Below, piece after piece: positions 7,924-14,703 of a stretch of 41,125 nucleotides of DNA. A program made the position numbers and the translations under genes. The stretch comes from Euryarchaeota archaeon UBA130 (GTDB taxonomy: Archaea > Thermoplasmatota > Poseidoniia > Poseidoniales > Thalassarchaeaceae), in assembly GCA_002505775.1 (NCBI GenBank), contig DAVY01000007.1, positions 81,857 through 122,981 on the forward strand. The letters run 5' to 3'. Each line of letters begins with the position of its first letter. The first letter of the stretch is position 1. The notes under the pieces are model-generated. The model saw nothing but the letters and a program-made list of their open reading frames with translations, was not told where the DNA came from and made no database searches.

Positions 7924-9132
7924 TCATCGGTTCATGAACTCCTTCTCTATCCTGCTCCCTATTGTGGCAGGTGACGTATTACTCATAGTAATGTAAGTAG
8001 TTCTGCCCCTTCCAACAGTGGTATTGGTCGACCTTGCTTCCAGTAGCCCTTCGGTTTCCAAAGACTTCAGATGCTTCCAGAAGGTGGTATAACTCCTAGT
8101 TTTAATCGAAAACTCTTCACATACAAGTTCGTATAGCTTACGAGCATCACCACTGGAGATTTCCTCAACCTTACGCAACCTCCTACAAATCCCTAGAAGA
8201 ATCAGTTTTTGATGAGTGCCAAGGGAATCAACTTGACTCGGCTCTACTGAAGCTGTCCTAAGGGTACTGGGCATAACATCACCAATATTCACCTCTCCCC
8301 TACCGTCCATCTCTGCTCTTCTTACGGCAGCCTCCAGGAGCTCAATAGCTAGGCGCGCATCGCCAGTCTCAGAGGCAAATCTGCCGATCTTTTCCAGTAC
8401 TTCTTCACTCACCGAACCGGGCTTACATGAAGCTTCATAACGTTGCTTGGATATCCCTACAAGTCCATCGAAGTCATAAGGCTCTAGTCCCAAAACATTA
8501 CTCTCTCCCAATCTAGAGATTATCGCTGGTTCTAACATGCCCATCAAGGAAGGGTCCTGACTCACCAGAATCAGCGAAACTGTCCCCTGATTACCCTGCC
8601 CCTCGTCTATTCGAAGAAGTTTGTATATCAAATCACTACTGTCTCTCCTGACAAGCACGTCCACCTCATCCAAAACAAGTATCATGTGAAGCCCCCTCGA
8701 TCGAATGTTTCTCCGTATTGACTGAATAATCTCTCCCGAGCTGAAGCCTCTCTCGGGGTGCCTCGAGTCCAGAGACAGAGCAATCTGTTGCAATACTTGA
8801 GAAGTGGAGGGGTGATTCCTACAGTTTACGTGCGAAAGAACGATCTTTCTGATGCCATCCATTTCCCTTACTACATCTTCCCCAAATCTCCTGGTCAGAA
8901 CCGTCTTTCCAGTGCCTACATGGCCAACAACTACTGCTCGACCGCTTACATTTTCGTTCCCGATTCCCATGAACATCGAAGCTAGTGATTCCAGCTCTCT
9001 TTCCCTGCCAACCAATAGAGGAGGGGTCCAATCGAATGATAGGGGCCCTCTGTCTAGAAGGACTTTGCCCGCTCCTATCCTGTCTAGGTACCCCGCCATC
9101 GAGGCACAATTACTAACATCGTTCTTAGACAT
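7924..9132 (-). CDS. cdc6: Orc1/Cdc6 replication initiator
   Basis: Archaeal origin-binding AAA+ ATPase that licenses replication and helps load MCM. The 402-aa protein shows the typical start of the ATPase domain (FDWTPPLLVGRERELESL, about 33-50), Walker A GHVGTGKT (70-77), Walker B LVLDEVD (152-158), a sensor 1 strand ending VSQD (190-193) and sensor 2 TGDARLAIELL (256-266). A C-terminal winged helix (about 300-385) is the DNA-binding module. All catalytic residues look intact, unlike the AAA+ protein at 3588. A weak inverted repeat (GTCAA, 3-nt spacer, TTGAC) lies at 9147-9159 upstream. Archaeal origins often sit near cdc6 genes, which is why the repeat-bearing gap 4.3 kb away deserves attention. 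Confidence 0.95.
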   Translation of the reverse strand: MSKNDVSNCASMAGYLDRIGAGKVLLDRGPLSFDWTPPLLVGRERELESLASMFMGIGNENVSGRAVVVGHVGTGKTVLTRRFGEDVVREMDGIRKIVLSHVNCRNHPSTSQVLQQIALSLDSRHPERGFSSGEIIQSIRRNIRSRGLHMILVLDEVDVLVRRDSSDLIYKLLRIDEGQGNQGTVSLILVSQDPSLMGMLEPAIISRLGESNVLGLEPYDFDGLVGISKQRYEASCKPGSVSEEVLEKIGRFASETGDARLAIELLEAAVRRAEMDGRGEVNIGDVMPSTLRTASVEPSQVDSLGTHQKLILLGICRRLRKVEEISSGDARKLYELVCEEFSIKTRSYTTFWKHLKSLETEGLLEARSTNTTVGRGRTTYITMSNTSPATIGSRIEKEFMNR

Positions 9133-9186
9133 ATTCAGTAAGGGACGTCAAAAATTGACTGTTGCACGGAGGCATTTTACTACGAG

Positions 9187-10293
9187 TTAAGGAATCTCGT
9201 CGAATTGGTATCCATTTTCCCATTTCTTTTCCCCCAGTGCAACTTCCAATTCATAAGGAGTCACTAGAGGCTTGTCATATCTCACTGAGTCGTCAATAGC
9301 TATTCGTGGACACGCAGTATTCACAAAAGCATCAACCGGGTAGAAGTCGATTAGATCTGGACTGACATGATCCAAAGCCAGCAAATACCCCTTTCGACCG
9401 TGCTTCTCCAAGATTCTCTTCATTCTTATGGCTAAGTTCCTCCTCATCTGGCCGGGTTTCTCGCCAATCAATATTCCAAAGGTTTTGGCATTATCGATCT
9501 CCATGATTAATCCAAACCGCTGTCTAAGAATTCTTTCTATTCTTCCAAAGGACATCTCACTGGAATCTCCGGTGTATGGGTCCAATAGTGCCAAGGGCTT
9601 TCCTGTGTGTAATACAAGACCTATAGGATGGAAGTCACCAGATCCCAAGAACAGATAGTGCCCAATTTCATCGTTATCTCCTGAATAATTACATCCTAAT
9701 ACCTGCCCAGGGAAGGTCAGCCTATCGCCCCCGGTAGGTATCACTACCTCAAATCCAGCCCCCTCGAGCATTTCTTTGTATTTAGGTAACAAGTGAAGGT
9801 GTTGAATGGAACCGACGAGACCCAATTTAGTCGCCTTAAGAGGTGAGAATCTACCTACTGCATCCAAAAAAATCTGTTGGGCCTCTTCCTCGTTCAAGTC
9901 CGCCGATATTTTCGCGCCTATTCTAGATTCAGCTATTGATAAATGAGATCTCAGAATGGGCAAAATGCCCTCTATTTCAGGCTCTCCATCGTACGTAACA
10001 GAAATGAATTGAGTCGGCATACCCGAGTCTATATTCATTTGACTATGTCCCATGTGAGCGACCAACTCAACACCCATGGCCCTCATCTTATCATGCACAA
10101 GGTCACATGCACCGTAACAAGGATCAGCGGCAAGGATCACTTTCGCATTGGAATCATCCTCAATCTTGTCCATCATTTCGAGGGCCTGCATCTTCAGCCC
10201 TTCCGGAACTTGCAGTGCGACTAATCGGTTATCGTTCGATTTTATCCTGTCGACAAGCTCGTCTAGTTGGAAATCGTGCCTGTCCAAATCCAT
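9187..10293 (-). CDS. dph2: 2-(3-amino-3-carboxypropyl)histidine synthase (diphthamide biosynthesis, Dph2 family)
   Basis: A [4Fe-4S] noncanonical radical-SAM enzyme that transfers the aminocarboxypropyl group of SAM to the target histidine of elongation factor 2, the first step of diphthamide synthesis. The 368-aa protein has the three widely spaced cluster cysteines: Cys59 (DPCYGACD, which also contains Cys63), Cys201 (VLGCNYSG) and Cys328 (NTACPRIAIDD). The GSGDFHPIGL segment (217-226) is also typical. It lies 6 bp after the hpt stop, at the end of the leftward uL16-hpt-dph2 run, so expression is probably linked to translation genes. Archaea use a homodimer of this protein, so no Dph1 partner is expected. 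Confidence 0.96.
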   Translation of the reverse strand: MDLDRHDFQLDELVDRIKSNDNRLVALQVPEGLKMQALEMMDKIEDDSNAKVILAADPCYGACDLVHDKMRAMGVELVAHMGHSQMNIDSGMPTQFISVTYDGEPEIEGILPILRSHLSIAESRIGAKISADLNEEEAQQIFLDAVGRFSPLKATKLGLVGSIQHLHLLPKYKEMLEGAGFEVVIPTGGDRLTFPGQVLGCNYSGDNDEIGHYLFLGSGDFHPIGLVLHTGKPLALLDPYTGDSSEMSFGRIERILRQRFGLIMEIDNAKTFGILIGEKPGQMRRNLAIRMKRILEKHGRKGYLLALDHVSPDLIDFYPVDAFVNTACPRIAIDDSVRYDKPLVTPYELEVALGEKKWENGYQFDEIP

Positions 10294-10299
10294 CTACAA

Positions 10300-10878
10300 T
10301 CACTCAATAATTTCCACTTTGCCGTCAATAATGTCAATTCTCGCCAGAGTCCTGATTCTCCAATCAGGTCGTTCTATCGATAGACGCTCTCGACCATCGC
10401 CCTTTTCGATTGCTATGATGATATCTTGGAGCTTAGCACCCATTCCCTCGATGGCATCTAGTATTGGCTCCAGAGTCCCTCCTGTAGAGATTACATCGTC
10501 CACAATTAGTAACCTTTCACCGGGTCTGATATCATTTATGTAAGTTGTAGATTCTGAATAGCCAGTGGAAACTTCCACTTTTACTTCCCCCTCCATTCCA
10601 TAGGAACGCTTCCTAATTACTACAGTCGGTTTTCCCGTTGCTTCTCCGACAGAGGCTAGAAGAGGGAGCCCCATGGCCTCAACACTGGCTATTAGATCAA
10701 TCTCGGACCAATCGACCATTGATACTATCAGGTCCCTAGCGGCTCTTAGCACACTTGGATCCATCCTTGGTATCCCATCGGATATTGGATGAATGAAATA
10801 CGGATAATCTCCCTTCCAGATAATCGGTGCACCTCTGAGGGAGTCCTGAAGGATGGCTAGGGGGTCACCGGGCTCCAT
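10300..10878 (-). CDS. hpt: Hypoxanthine/guanine phosphoribosyltransferase, archaeal type
   Basis: Purine salvage enzyme joining hypoxanthine or guanine to PRPP. The PRPP-binding motif LLIVDDVISTGGT is intact. The flanking blocks KGDYPYFIHPISDGIP and VVIRKRSYGMEGEVKVE match the archaeal Hpt/Apt-like family better than PyrE. An open frame extends to 10941, but that would overlap the uL16 coding sequence. I chose the ATG at 10878 because a GAGG at 10888-10891 is 9 nt upstream; the ATG at 10884 is the alternative. The gene follows uL16 closely and precedes dph2 by 6 bp. Base specificity cannot be fixed from sequence; adenine or orotate phosphoribosyltransferase are less likely alternatives. Confidence 0.9.
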   Translation of the reverse strand: MEPGDPLAILQDSLRGAPIIWKGDYPYFIHPISDGIPRMDPSVLRAARDLIVSMVDWSEIDLIASVEAMGLPLLASVGEATGKPTVVIRKRSYGMEGEVKVEVSTGYSESTTYINDIRPGERLLIVDDVISTGGTLEPILDAIEGMGAKLQDIIIAIEKGDGRERLSIERPDWRIRTLARIDIIDGKVEIIE

Positions 10879-10889
10879 GCCCATCAACC

Positions 10890-11429
10890 TCAGACTTTGC
10901 CCTTCAACTGCTCGGTCCCTTTGACTACTTTCTGGGAGCAAGGAGTAGGGAACTTGCAGCTCGCTTTACGAAGGGCTTCCTTAGCCGCATCATAATTTTC
11001 TGGATTCATATGAATGGACACTATCGTTTGGCCCCTCAAAACTCTGGCAGCGGTTCCTACATTCTTTCCAAAGGCCTGCCTCATTCCTTGAGATACACGG
11101 TCCGCACCAGCACCCGTCGCTTGTTTGTTTTCGCGAAGTATCTGATGTGGATAAACATGAATCCTGAGTGCATAACCATCAGCTCCAGCAGAGTTCCTGA
11201 TAGTGGAATTAGCGACCTGTCTAGCGGCCTCTAGTGCAGTATCTCTGATTTGGCATGCGTTGTCGGAGGTTAACTCGATGACTACAGGGAAATCACCAGC
11301 CTCGGCCGCCTTTCTGTTCCCCATGAAGTACCTGAGGATTCTATTGTTAGGGACTCCTCCCGTGTACTCTCTTCGAGTGAAAGATTGCCCCTTTACTTGA
11401 CGATACATCTTCGCCGGCTTGCGTGCCAC
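10890..11429 (-). CDS. rpl10e: Large ribosomal subunit protein uL16 (archaeal L10e)
   Basis: The archaeal/eukaryotic form of uL16, which contacts tRNA near the peptidyl transferase centre. The 179-aa protein opens MARKPAKMYRQVKGQSFTRR and contains RIHVYPHQILRENK (about 88-101) and DRVSQGMRQAFGKNVGTAARV (about 109-129), all typical of L10e. Length matches the family (about 170-180 aa). A GAGGTGA directly before the ATG serves as ribosome binding site, and a TATA-like element is 32-41 nt upstream. It is the first gene of the run uL16-hpt-dph2. No unusual features were seen. Confidence 0.97.
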   Translation of the reverse strand: MARKPAKMYRQVKGQSFTRREYTGGVPNNRILRYFMGNRKAAEAGDFPVVIELTSDNACQIRDTALEAARQVANSTIRNSAGADGYALRIHVYPHQILRENKQATGAGADRVSQGMRQAFGKNVGTAARVLRGQTIVSIHMNPENYDAAKEALRKASCKFPTPCSQKVVKGTEQLKGKV

Positions 11430-11460
11430 ATACTCACCTCTCTGGCGGGCGACTGACCCC

Positions 11461-11470
11461 CCATATTTAA
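11461..11470 (-). promoter_or_regulatory. Putative TATA element for uL16-hpt-dph2
   Basis: TTAAATATGG on the minus strand is centred about 37 nt before the uL16 ATG. With the usual archaeal TATA-to-start distance this predicts a short leader of about ten nucleotides holding the GAGGTGA ribosome binding site. Spacing matches the element proposed for eS6. Confidence 0.45.
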
Positions 11471-11496
11471 CCGTGAGGACAGAGATACAATATTAT

Positions 11497-12441
11497 TCAC
11501 TCGCCCGAAACAAGCTCACTCTGCCTCTGGACCTCCTTAACTCCAAAGACTATCAGGAAAAATCCTATCACCATCGTGATTCCAATACTCTCATTCAGTA
11601 ATAGCCAGCCACCGAGCACTCCGAACACAGGGACCAAGAAAACATACGATGATGCTGCTGTAGCCCCAATTTTGTCGATACCTCTTGCGAACCAGACATA
11701 AGTCAAAACAGTAGAAACTATGCCCAGATATGCTACGGAAATCCACTCAGTGGTATTGGGCATTGGAATTCCAGACTGCCATACTTCGACCAGCATCCAA
11801 GGAGTGAGGAGAAACCAACCCACAATGGAGTACCAGACAACAATCTCTAGCGAAGTCCCTATTGTTCCATCAAGAAGGGCCATCTTAGTCAGATTACTCG
11901 TAGCCGCCCACATTAGAGCAGCAAGGGCTATCATAACTCCTCCAATCAATCGGTGGTTGAATGGGATCTCAGTATTGGGGCTCCAGCCAATCACTATGGC
12001 CACCCCAATCAATCCTGCCAATAGGCCGAGAATCATCCTCGGACTGAGTCTCTGGCCAAGAAGTGGAACTGCGAGGAGTACTGTGAATACTGGATTCATT
12101 GGGATGATCATTGATGCATCACCGGCAGCCGTCCACTTCATACCGTTCATGAATAGGAGTTGATACCCCATTGTACCCAAGAGAGCCATCAAGAAGGTGT
12201 ATCTCCATGCCTTCTTTCCACTGGGAAGTATGCGTGCCCCCTCCTTATTCCTGTAAATCCAGCACCACACCAAGAATCCCAAGACAGCGAAGACATACCT
12301 CAACCAAGCAGAAGTAGCAGGCCCCATACTTGCCCTAGCATCTTCTAAGCCGTAACTCAAGAATCTTCCAACAGCCCAAGTAGATCCCCAAATCGCTGAG
12401 ACTAGGAGGAGTAATAGATGAGTCCTAACTTCTCCCGACAT
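11497..12441 (-). CDS. EamA-family (drug/metabolite transporter superfamily) permease
   Basis: A 314-aa integral membrane protein with about ten hydrophobic helices in two homologous EamA halves (about 8-145 and 160-305). The first helix contains SAIWGSTWAVGRF, the common opening of the family. The end of the first half shows the typical LGQRLSPRMILGLLAGLIGVA motif, repeated in the second half as LNESIGITMVIGFFLIVFGV. EamA proteins export or exchange amino acids, nucleobases and other small metabolites; substrate cannot be told from sequence. It ends about 65 bp before the uL16 start, on the same strand, and lies 25 bp downstream of the aroA stop, so co-transcription with aroA is possible. 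Confidence 0.92.
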   Translation of the reverse strand: MSGEVRTHLLLLLVSAIWGSTWAVGRFLSYGLEDARASMGPATSAWLRYVFAVLGFLVWCWIYRNKEGARILPSGKKAWRYTFLMALLGTMGYQLLFMNGMKWTAAGDASMIIPMNPVFTVLLAVPLLGQRLSPRMILGLLAGLIGVAIVIGWSPNTEIPFNHRLIGGVMIALAALMWAATSNLTKMALLDGTIGTSLEIVVWYSIVGWFLLTPWMLVEVWQSGIPMPNTTEWISVAYLGIVSTVLTYVWFARGIDKIGATAASSYVFLVPVFGVLGGWLLLNESIGITMVIGFFLIVFGVKEVQRQSELVSGE

Positions 12442-12466
12442 CCTGCGACCCTACTCAAATTTTTAC

Positions 12467-13654
12467 TCACCCGCAGATCTCTTCCAGTTGTTCCACAAAT
12501 CTGGAATCCGTAGCATTGACACATTCCGGGCCCTCTATGGTCCCTCCTACTTTCGAGGCCAAAATCATGGCAGTCATCGCCATTCTATGGTCTGAGTATG
12601 TCTCTACTGGGTTCTCAGGACAACTTATGCTCTGATTTCCAGGTATGATTATGCCGTCATCAGACTCCTGAGTTCTAAGCCCGAATTCTCCAAGCATCTG
12701 AACTGTCTTGGAAATTCTATCGCTCTCCTTACCCCTTGCATGCGAGCATCCGGTTATTTTCCCTCCAGATCCTAGTGCCATTATGGCGGCCGATGGGGTG
12801 ATTATATCTGAAGCATCTTTCAGATTCAAAACCTTTTGGCCAGACTCCATCTTCCGAATTGCGAGCCCAAGGCCCCTGATATCCTCAGTCCTGTTTGTCC
12901 TTATCTCCACATCGTGTAATCTCGAGAACAGGGTCCCCATGGGACTTAGACTCTGCTCACCATAAACTGAAATTTCTGTTGGGGCGTTGACTTCCCACGG
13001 GCCTAGGCTTAGTATTCCTTTCTCGGTGTTGATTTCAATTCCCGATTTTGAGCAAATTTCTTTGGTCAATTCCCAATATCCCAAACTTACTGGGCTTCCT
13101 CTCAACGACAGTGAAATATTGGACTCTAGGTTTGGCGATGCAAGAACCATTGCCGAAGCCCCTTGGCTTGTTTCCCTCCAATCGAGAGTGGCCTTGTCGA
13201 GACATATCTTGCCAGAAATTCTCCTAGGAATCGAGTAGTTACTAACATCGCACCCTAGATCTATCAAGGCCTCACAAAGTCCTTGTGATTTTCTCCTTCT
13301 CAAGGAATCGTCCCCATCGATAATTGCGGTACCATCAAGACATGCAGACATGGCGGATATCACATTAGCAGTGGTCCCAGAATTCCCGCATTGAAGATCG
13401 TGATCTGGAATAAATAAACCATCCTTTTTTCCACAAATAATCCAATTATCTTCAGAAAAGTCAATCTCTGAGCCCATTGACATTAGGCATCTCGCCATCG
13501 AGATGGAATCTTCCCCCGGAACTCCTGAGAACGAGATACGGACGTCTTTTTGTCCCTGTGAGCAAAGAGCCAACCATCTAATTATGTGGCTTTTGGATGG
13601 GGGTAGGACCCAATCAAAGGAGCCACTGAGACTAACGCCATCGAACTCCCACAT
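12467..13654 (-). CDS. aroA: 3-phosphoshikimate 1-carboxyvinyltransferase (EPSP synthase)
   Basis: Transfers the enolpyruvyl group of PEP to shikimate-3-phosphate, the sixth shikimate step. The 395-aa protein has the phosphate-binding LPPSKSHIIRWLAL (17-30, with Lys21, Ser22 and Arg26), the GNSGTTAN loop (90-97), the catalytic DIITPSAA region (283-290), GKESDR (308-313) and YSDHRMAM (353-360). It is somewhat shorter than typical bacterial enzymes (about 430 aa), mainly through shorter inter-motif segments; no active-site block is missing. The EamA permease follows after 25 bp, and a DUF4105 gene ends 18 bp upstream. The aroD gene of the same pathway is 6 kb away on the other strand. Confidence 0.95.
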   Translation of the reverse strand: MWEFDGVSLSGSFDWVLPPSKSHIIRWLALCSQGQKDVRISFSGVPGEDSISMARCLMSMGSEIDFSEDNWIICGKKDGLFIPDHDLQCGNSGTTANVISAMSACLDGTAIIDGDDSLRRRKSQGLCEALIDLGCDVSNYSIPRRISGKICLDKATLDWRETSQGASAMVLASPNLESNISLSLRGSPVSLGYWELTKEICSKSGIEINTEKGILSLGPWEVNAPTEISVYGEQSLSPMGTLFSRLHDVEIRTNRTEDIRGLGLAIRKMESGQKVLNLKDASDIITPSAAIMALGSGGKITGCSHARGKESDRISKTVQMLGEFGLRTQESDDGIIIPGNQSISCPENPVETYSDHRMAMTAMILASKVGGTIEGPECVNATDSRFVEQLEEICG

Positions 13655-13672
13655 GGCACCACGTGACGCTCA

Positions 13673-14530
13673 TTAATGTTGAATCCTCGTATCCATACCT
13701 CTAATCCAATCTCCAAAATCACTGGAATGATCCCATTTTTCAGAAATAGAATCAATCAAGCTCGATTCCATAGTCTCATCAATATTGCCGGACGACTTAA
13801 CCAAGTTATTCTTAAGCAACATTTTCGGACTCAGTCCGGGCATCATTATCGCTATCGCCCAAGGGACTCTTCCAGGGTATACTTCATTCACATGATTCAC
13901 TATGTTTGTCGAGCATGTATTGGTTATTGTGTTGTACCACTCAGGATCTTTTGCCAGCTTATTCGTCCTTCGAAGGTATGACTCCAGCATCCTTCTTTCA
14001 TTACCGGGCCCTAGTACTACCCCTTCGAATAAATGTGTTTTTGACTTTCTTCTGCATCTAGATCTGACTCCAATGACGTCACGCTCAGTTCCCCAAACGT
14101 AAATCAATTCATACGATCTAAAAATGCCTTTCAGAGGGTGGTAACGTGACCCCTCTTTCCTTCGTACCTCTATCGAGCATGCAAGCCTCCGCCCATCCTC
14201 AAATTCATAGCTCAATATTGTGTGTGCCATTTCCTTCCTTTCAGGACTGAAGTATTCTAAAACAAACCAAATCTTTCTAACTTCATTCAAATCAACCGTT
14301 ACATCAACCCATCTTTCATCATAATCTTTAGTTGTTCTCCAGTTGAAGTCTCGCACATTCTTTATGAGCGCCTTATCTCCAGTAATTTCAACTGTAGCGA
14401 GTCTTTGATTGTCATTCACCCAAGACCTATCATTTGACGGAGACATGGCAAAGTGCCTTCTTAGAAGAAAAATCCCAACGAGGAGTGATAAGGAAATAGC
14501 CACAAATGACAGCTCTGCAACTTCTACCAC
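13673..14530 (-). CDS. Membrane-anchored DUF4105 / Lnb N-terminal-like protein
   Basis: A 285-aa protein with one N-terminal transmembrane segment (about 8-24) and an external domain resembling DUF4105, the N-terminal domain of the bacterial lipoprotein N-acyltransferase Lnb. Landmarks are NDRSW (33-37), a block around VRDFNWRTTKDYDERW (59-74), His103 in MAHTILSYEFEDG, IFRSYELIYVWGTERD (136-151) and Cys206 in YNTITNTCSTNIVNH. The His and Cys could form a thiol active site. Translation appears to start with GTG at 14530, with GAGGC immediately before it. Family assignment is from motif memory, function in an archaeon is unknown, and a thiol peptidase or acyltransferase activity is inference. 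It sits between tRNA-Ser and aroA. Confidence 0.8.
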   Translation of the reverse strand: MVEVAELSFVAISLSLLVGIFLLRRHFAMSPSNDRSWVNDNQRLATVEITGDKALIKNVRDFNWRTTKDYDERWVDVTVDLNEVRKIWFVLEYFSPERKEMAHTILSYEFEDGRRLACSIEVRRKEGSRYHPLKGIFRSYELIYVWGTERDVIGVRSRCRRKSKTHLFEGVVLGPGNERRMLESYLRRTNKLAKDPEWYNTITNTCSTNIVNHVNEVYPGRVPWAIAIMMPGLSPKMLLKNNLVKSSGNIDETMESSLIDSISEKWDHSSDFGDWIRGMDTRIQH

Positions 14531-14574
14531 GCCTCATGGAGTTGGTAGGGACGAATAACTGATGCCCAGATTCG

Positions 14575-14661
14575 TGGCGCGGCAGGGGAGATTCGAACTC
14601 CCGAGGTGAAACACCACTGGATTAGCAATCCAGCGCAATGGCCAGGCTATGCGACTGCCGC
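14575..14661 (-). tRNA. trnS: tRNA-Ser (anticodon GCU), CCA end encoded
   Basis: Reading the minus strand, the acceptor arms GCGGCAG (14655-14661) and CTGCCGC (14579-14585) pair perfectly over 7 bp. The anticodon stem CTGGATT/AATCCAG encloses GCT, giving a serine tRNA for AGC/AGU codons. A long variable arm built on GGTG and CACC and the T arm GGGAGTTCGAATCTCCC are both present, as expected for a class II tRNA. A G discriminator and an encoded CCA (14575-14577) complete it. No intron is visible. It lies between gyrA and the DUF4105 gene. Confidence 0.97.
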
Positions 14662-14703
14662 AATGAATTGACGACCGAAGGCTCCCGCTTAAGTGGAACG
14701 GTG

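Noticed and set aside
9147..9159. GTCAA/TTGAC inverted repeat upstream of cdc6 as an origin box
   Set aside because: Five-base arms are expected by chance at this length and I saw no further copies nearby.
10300..10941. Orotate phosphoribosyltransferase (PyrE)
   Set aside because: KGDYPYFIHPISDGIP and RKRSYGMEGEVKVE fit the archaeal Hpt family; the PyrE-specific regions are not present.
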